A stretch of DNA of 15,704 nucleotides. Source: JANNRW01 sp031401815 (GTDB lineage Bacteria; Desulfobacterota; Desulfuromonadia; Geobacterales; DSM-12255). The translations under genes were made by a program, and so were the position numbers. The notes under the pieces were generated by a model. It saw nothing but the letters and a program-made list of their open reading frames with translations, was not told the origin of the DNA and did no database searches. This document shows positions 13,201 to 15,704 of this stretch, in pieces; within the stretch, counting starts at the first letter, position 1; every line of letters starts with the position of its first letter. The stretch lies in assembly GCA_031401815.1 (NCBI GenBank), contig JANNRW010000178.1, positions 1 through 15,704 on the forward strand, written 5' to 3'.

Positions 13201-15704
13201 GGCTGTACGCGGACTGCACCGTTTATTACAATAGCTGATCCAGAGGGTTTTGAGCCTGTCAGAGTCTGGAATGCGCCTGTTGTGGGGGAGACAACCTGAT
13301 TGACCAAGGGGGAGGTGAGACTGGTGGTCGGTGCTGATGCAGGGCTGTCACCAAGGGTGTTATGAGCTGTCACCGTAAAGGTGTAGGGAGTAGCATTATC
13401 CAGATTGTTCATGACAATCGGGCTCGCACTGCCGGTAGCAGTAAATCCGCCAGGAGAAGAGACAACCTTGTAAACCGTGATCGGACTTCCGTTTGCTGCT
13501 GGTGCTGAAAAGCTCAAAACAGCCTGACCATTGCCACGAGTAGCCGCTACGTTAAGCGGCTGATCAGGGACTGAAACCGGAGTGACCGGAGTCGATGCCG
13601 TAGAGGCAGCGCCTGAGCCGTATGTATTTGTGGCAACAACTGTGAATGTATAGGAGGTGCCGTTATCCAGCCCGGTTACGGTTACGGAACTTGAGGCACC
13701 TGTAGCAGAGACAGTGCCGGGGTTTGCAAAAACTGTGTAGCTGCTGATGTCGCTCCCGTTTGCAGCAGGTGACTGAAAACTTACCATCACCTGCCTGTTG
13801 CCGACAACGCCGGTTACCCCGGTCGGTGCATCGGGTACGCCGGGGCCGGGAATAACTGTGTTGGAGAGAGCAGAAGCCGGACTGCTGCCAACCATGTTTC
13901 TGGCCGTCACGGTAAATCTGTAGGAGACTCCGTTCATGAGTCCGGTCATGATATGCCTGGTTGACGTTGTCCCGGCATTGGCATCAACCCCGCCAGGGGG
14001 GTCAGAAACAACTGTGTAGCCGGTAATCAGACTTCCGCCATCTGACTCAGGCGGAGAAAAAGTCACTGTTGCCCGTTCATATCCGGCAGTAGCAGAGACA
14101 GCAGTCGGCGCATCAGGTGCCAACGGGCGGCAGAGACCTGCGCTGTTTGCCGTATAAATTGCCAGAACTTCAGCCTGACTCAAAGCCCGACCATAAATCT
14201 GAGGCTCATCAATCATTCCGTTAAAAAAGAGTCCGCCGCAACATACTGACTTCCCTATTGTCAACAGATCGGTGTTCGTAGTGTCTGACGGAGCATTTAT
14301 TTCACTGACCAGGTCACCATTAACATAGAGTTTCAGTTTCGAGAGCTGAGCATCGTAAACAGCAACAACATGATACCAGACACCTGTTGTCACCACCTGC
14401 CCGGATCTGGCATAGTGACGCCAGCATTCAGCAGGTGTGGCAGTCCATGCCTGAAATTTGCCGTCCGGAGAGATGCCGATTGCACTGTCCTTGCACTGGC
14501 TGATTTTGCCGAGGATTACCTTGTCTTCTACTCCAAAGCCCTGGGGTTTGACCCAGACCTGCTGGGTCCAGGAGTCCGAATGATATGCACTCCTGTCAGC
14601 TGCCTGGACAAAATCATTGATGCCGTCAAAGGAGAACGCCTGACCAACATAACCGGAGGCGTAGAGAGCGCCATTGAGTGTCCCGTTGTTGTTGCTGACT
14701 ATATCATTTCCGCTGTTTTCACCGGGCCACCAGGAGACAAGTCCATCAGGAGGACGGATACAGGCTTCGGGGCCGCAGGTTACAGTTTGGGAAGGGGCTG
14801 AAGGGGAGCCTGTACCAACTTCGTTTGTTGCCGTAACTGTAAACGTATAAGTTACGCCATTCGTGAGGCTGCTGATAGTACGCACTCTTTTCACTGTTCC
14901 TGCATCAGGATCTATCCCTGCGCCGTTGTTTGCTGTCACTCTGTAGCCGGTTATCGGACTCCCGCCATTGGAATCGGGGGGATCAAAGGTGACCACTGCC
15001 CGACCATTCCCTCCATATACAGATGTGATTACCGGAGCACCCGGCATGGTCGCCGGAATGACACTGTTGGAGGGGGCAGAAGCCGGGCTGACCCCTTCGG
15101 CGTTCGTGGCAATAACAGTGAAAGTATAGGCCGAGCCGTTGGTAAGACCAGTTACCGTAATCGGGCTTGCCTGGCCGGAAGCGGTTTTGTTATCGTGATC
15201 TGAAATAACTGTATAAGCGGTAATTACGCTGCCGTTTGCTACTGCATCAATGAAACTGACTGATGCAGAACCGTTCCCGCGCACAGCTGTCACACCGGTC
15301 GGAGCCTCTGGCTCGGTTGGTCCGGGGGTAACTATGTTGGAGGGGGCTGATGCCGGACCAGTGCCCACACCATTAGTTGCAGTCAAAGTAAATCTGTAGT
15401 CAGTGCCGTTAGTCAGGCCGGTCACGACTATCGGACTTGATGCCCCGGTTGCTGCGGTTCCACCGGAAGAAAATGATACTGTGTAACCGGTAATGGCACT
15501 GCCGTTTGCCGGTGGAGCACTGAAACTGATGATCGCCTTGTTGTGTGCGGGAGCAGCTGAAACGTCGGCAGGCGCTTCAGGAAAGGTAGCAGGAATGACA
15601 CTGTTGGAAGGGGTCGAATTGGAATTGAACCCTTCCTGATATGAAGCCGCCACAATGAAAGAGTAGGAAACTCCGTTGGTGTGTGTTTGGCTGTTGCTTA
15701 CATT
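6141..15704 (-). CDS. Giant FN3 / Ig-like / LamG envelope protein with a cysteine-rich tail (5' end outside the window)
   Basis: At least 3187 residues; the frame is open to the right edge, so the N-terminus is missing. Window residue 1 is the codon at 15704. In order: a partial FN3 and three FN3 domains (to about 300); a LamG-like ConA-fold domain (about 305-525, from GLVSWWPGEN to MIDEPQIYGRALSQAEV); three FN3 (about 525-800); two Ig-like domains, then FN3 and Ig-like domains in mixed order (about 800-1950), many starting with a TPP or APP linker; Ig-like and NEW-type domains that look like MG or CARDB relatives (about 1950-2590); a carboxypeptidase-regulatory-like domain (about 2600-2700); and a cysteine-rich tail (about 2820-3187). 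FN3 and LamG domains normally bind partners or polysaccharides, so an adhesin or matrix role is likely. No sorting signal or beta-barrel anchor was recognised. A G10 tract lies at about residue 1640. Confidence 0.85.
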   Translation of the reverse strand, partial: NVSNSQTHTNGVSYSFIVAASYQEGFNSNSTPSNSVIPATFPEAPADVSAAPAHNKAIISFSAPPANGSAITGYTVSFSSGGTAATGASSPIVVTGLTNGTDYRFTLTATNGVGTGPASAPSNIVTPGPTEPEAPTGVTAVRGNGSASVSFIDAVANGSVITAYTVISDHDNKTASGQASPITVTGLTNGSAYTFTVIATNAEGVSPASAPSNSVIPATMPGAPVITSVYGGNGRAVVTFDPPDSNGGSPITGYRVTANNGAGIDPDAGTVKRVRTISSLTNGVTYTFTVTATNEVGTGSPSAPSQTVTCGPEACIRPPDGLVSWWPGENSGNDIVSNNNGTLNGALYASGYVGQAFSFDGINDFVQAADRSAYHSDSWTQQVWVKPQGFGVEDKVILGKISQCKDSAIGISPDGKFQAWTATPAECWRHYARSGQVVTTGVWYHVVAVYDAQLSKLKLYVNGDLVSEINAPSDTTNTDLLTIGKSVCCGGLFFNGMIDEPQIYGRALSQAEVLAIYTANSAGLCRPLAPDAPTAVSATAGYERATVTFSPPESDGGSLITGYTVVSDPPGGVDANAGTTSTRHIMTGLMNGVSYRFTVTARNMVGSSPASALSNTVIPGPGVPDAPTGVTGVVGNRQVMVSFQSPAANGSDISSYTVFANPGTVSATGASSSVTVTGLDNGTSYTFTVVATNTYGSGAASTASTPVTPVSVPDQPLNVAATRGNGQAVLSFSAPAANGSPITVYKVVSSPGGFTATGSASPIVMNNLDNATPYTFTVTAHNTLGDSPASAPTTSLTSPLVNQVVSPTTGAFQTLTGSKPSGSAIVINGAVRVQPGPETIWSYLYPLAEGANSLFVTARDSFGNDSPPAMPFPVVTLDSTPPLFYIDVFANPARTVTQTLSGRKEPGSIVRLNGEIIFDATNQSGTWSRDVTLTDGLTNRLVFTAADTLGNTTTRVLDILCDTNPPPQLAIGALVADGRGKGTEVTLSWPSYQEPDDLAYYRAYYATADFSTVSALTPASMVNRGTRSSTVTGLASGTRYYFALTPVDSSGNAQSSVNSATAVPVDTLPPEDVTGLNAAARYILADGNQVILSWVPSANTSNDLAGQTVYMDAGQGYDSGSAISGTASGFTVKGLADATSYRFKVTVKDSGGRESSGAVVMAVTRLANPVGLKAVSGNSSISLSWTALPSPHLKAYNIYRLAGGPMQTSVESMQLIRSQNVTSFTDTGLLNDVVYQYAVTSLSTNGAERRDVQSIAATPRSDTTPPLITSMNLYANQVIKAPVAITATASDSVAMHRIELWIDEALIHTATGGFLDFLWNVYEIADGNHTVRITAYDQPGNQTSATVPVVVTLAPPPLPVINGHTVAQSQPVYLVNLAGTAQQGAQVHLKVNGMVVASQYPVNSAFNFERVILVEGNNALAVKAGNRGGDSAYSADYRVLVDTGTPPAPVSLTATQLSAGTVQFSWQPGAGESARGYFLYTSLTLFSSKNDAGVSKINTDLIVTPLREYLPPDDVLRYYAVTAVDTSGNESPLSSVIPVKTDRTLPAAEAVIISKSDGSVTPDNIYGPGEMKIALVVNKLLTAIPFFSLESSAGAPLIVSLNKRDDTHFDGIFTIDSSSIHGATTWKFSGKDLSANRGQSLGGGPVLDVKGPTAEILAPAKALSTTAGPVAVSLVLDEPSASTPALELRSVSGSGVPVTGLVSGDNGVHWNGLVDAATLPDGNAQFRLLDSTDRFGNKGTGIKGGATLLLYQNTPPAPIIPDKPVVMPARGRGARISWNKVADAVGYNIYRRAANVAEGALVANVSGDALATYTDTTPADGEYRYSVSAIGLLQSEGGRSEEGLVLTDGTPPPVPSGLQLSLTGNGVLAAWSAPLPTVEAPAFYRFYRSGGTIIDIYGLTNIANFNGSPALDPSPAIGQRYYAITSVDSLGNESQPSETVDISFPVAPVRNLNLSRVDEGKPSLSWEAGEAGLQGYYIYRNGSVINQVPTISTSFTDGYYSGGSVRYGISAVSSIGTESPVREVTLPEISLALKSGALLHRGLLESVPVILTLNATATAGVTIDALALKIGALPESVLTGPFLLTPGTPLEISKVAASDSDVSQLVPVVISSIQTPVAGTTVKISRSSLVSVQGSGSALELFNEPMKRGTLASVRLKVNNIGSVTSEIVTSENSGPTSQVVVYLKDQDGNILAQGNLNQRVGSNLLDRGAYAVARIEPGGSFIADPIQFMVPYTVSDTMSLHAEIRNLWYAYGEPDQVMAPGLKTGSPVTVAGSLPVEFTPVISYRALARIESTVYRQAEPVLITGQALHVDTGEPMAAVPVRLVVSVGGFDRSWLLTTSLDGSFSHTFTPAAYETGSYSVWAVHPEITDRPMQAQFSIIGLRVSPAGGNISILKGQTYAFPITVSNLSLAPLTGLSFALTSAGGVQATLEGNTDARLAGNEIRQVNIILTPVGTTAAPGSVTLSINTAEGLNRQVVINVSVFDPVPLISISPSFIDMGITKGTQKGAGFRITNDGMEALKNGRLEKPSLPWITLSQDMNLGDIPSGGSREIGLVIRPGETVAPGVYDDRIVIYADNHTPFTYNIQVTITSNSVGNVMFSVLSELMSKVANASVTIQNQSRMDLMYTQATGSDGSVIFFDIPEGRYSFHLSAPGSRPTSGSFIVEPGITVMVPVAVEVTLVNVEWSVTPVVIEDRYDIRITQTFETDVPTPVLVAEPGNITLPLLEPGQLYSGEYQLSNYGLIATDDLTIDFPKSVDDYDIEVMLSAIPARLNAMQKVKVPFRVTRRSAVVADPSIAMKATAKLLKAVQKGAGTTTVAKICYKNVLVNNDGNATICPNTPQQKKVRKNAPFYVTIPYLCEETITDAPPTNSDPPLPPISTSELWVDRVFFPVMESTSASVIPPKISTPLPSVNPCECRVDGTPCSTGKGSFCAQEECQDQICVIKPKNIGKQCNDGKQCTSHDGTFGFEDKCDGSGKCQGRKVPDQNVGLGVKIAEFNIDKIKEAIDGVIKSSPFKAGCIPKTPEMKVSYDLQEIKRCCEGNGMLQDGLNQTASASVTFTGRCGYEVSLRVPYTDIELLEFPAFIELSIAPTAKYKMGNDPCRKGCDETVTGEVQFTVTGLVEGVFMGNRIKVGANIKGGGSLGFDWGCSGVTYSGCLLPLTVTGYFEATTGVKHVLAYELVSKVCY
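10469..10476 (-). repeat. G8 homopolymer tract inside the giant gene
   Basis: Eight C on the plus strand encode the Lys-Gly-Gly-Ala stretch of GIKGGATLLL. It lies about 300 bases downstream of the G10 tract. Runs of seven also occur at 10438-10444 (opposite strand sense) and 11419-11425, so four such runs lie within about 1 kb of this gene. Confidence 0.85.
10773..10782 (-). repeat. G10 homopolymer tract inside the giant gene
   Basis: Ten C on the plus strand, so ten G in the coding strand, encode the end of Leu and three Gly in SLGGGPVLDV. Removing one G gives TAA at 10759-10757, five codons after the tract region. Adding one G gives TGA at 10674-10672, 33 codons later. Either change would remove about 1540 residues. 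Such tracts are the classic substrate for slipped-strand phase variation in Campylobacter and Neisseria surface genes. Confidence 0.9.
12210..15704 (-). repeat. Array of FN3-coding repeats
   Basis: Repeats of about 265-300 bases encode FN3 units with the pattern PxAPTxVxA, SFxxPxANGSxITxYTV, ASPIVVTGLTNGTxYTFTVxATN, SPAS. Six near-canonical copies lie at about 15600-14780 and 14130-13310, and more diverged ones follow. Adjacent copies share recognisable words such as GTTGGAGGGGGC (plus strand), so the array probably expanded by duplication. Copy number may differ between strains. Confidence 0.75.
14130..14790 (-). other. LamG-like (ConA-fold) domain inserted in the FN3 array
   Basis: The encoded segment opens with GLVSWWPGENSGNDIVSNNN, continues with a SFDGINDFVQ motif, and ends with LKLYVNGDLV and MIDEPQIYGRALSQAEVLAIY. 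This is the standard order of LamG_3-type jelly-roll domains that often bind sugars or proteins. It contains five or six cysteines (QCKDS, AECW, SVCCGG, and GLC at the end), more than is usual for the family. FN3 domains lie directly on both sides. Confidence 0.8.

Noticed and set aside
15651..15653. GTG at 15653 as the start of the giant gene
   Set aside because: The same frame is open for 17 more codons to the window edge and reads as the front of an FN3 domain (NGVSYSFIVAAS). The GTG is an internal valine.

Overview
The window holds one block of five protein genes, all on the minus strand and closely spaced, so they are probably one transcription unit read from right to left. Base composition is roughly even. 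The gene styles suggest a Gram-negative environmental bacterium: a giant fibronectin-III (FN3) envelope protein, a secreted beta-propeller protein, an exported DsbA-like oxidase, a CxDGxxCTxxD-type cysteine motif and tandem 7-8 bp repeats in the spacers. A Geobacter-like Desulfuromonadota is my best guess, from memory and not from a search. No RNA gene, CRISPR array, transposase or multiheme CxxCH protein was seen.

In order of transcription: (1) 15704-6141 is the 3' part of a giant exported-type protein of at least 3187 residues, with its start outside the window. It carries FN3 and bacterial Ig-like domains, one LamG-like domain and a cysteine-rich tail. (2) 6070-5480 is a 196-residue exported protein that I do not recognise. 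(3) A 212 bp spacer holds heptamer repeats in inverted orientation around a hairpin. (4) 5267-4434 is an exported DsbA/DsbG-like thiol oxidoreductase with CPYC. (5) 4377-916 is a secreted multidomain protein with a FlgD-like Ig domain and a seven-bladed propeller of VWQDNR-type repeats. (6) 937-778 is a dense island of 7- and 8-mers that runs into the ends of both flanking genes. (7) 789-67 is an exported double rhodanese-like protein without catalytic cysteines. Its TAA stop cuts the second domain just before its last motif, and the frame continues to the window edge.

A working model (inference): the operon builds a large cell-surface or extracellular structure. The giant protein has about 22 cysteines in its last 365 residues, so the DsbA-like protein may oxidise it, and the propeller and rhodanese-like proteins would be secreted or periplasmic partners. 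Three features hint at switching or decay: a G10 tract in the giant gene where one-base slippage gives early stops, tandem repeats at gene boundaries whose copy changes are not multiples of three, and the in-frame stop in the rhodanese gene. The sequence alone cannot separate real variation from sequencing error.
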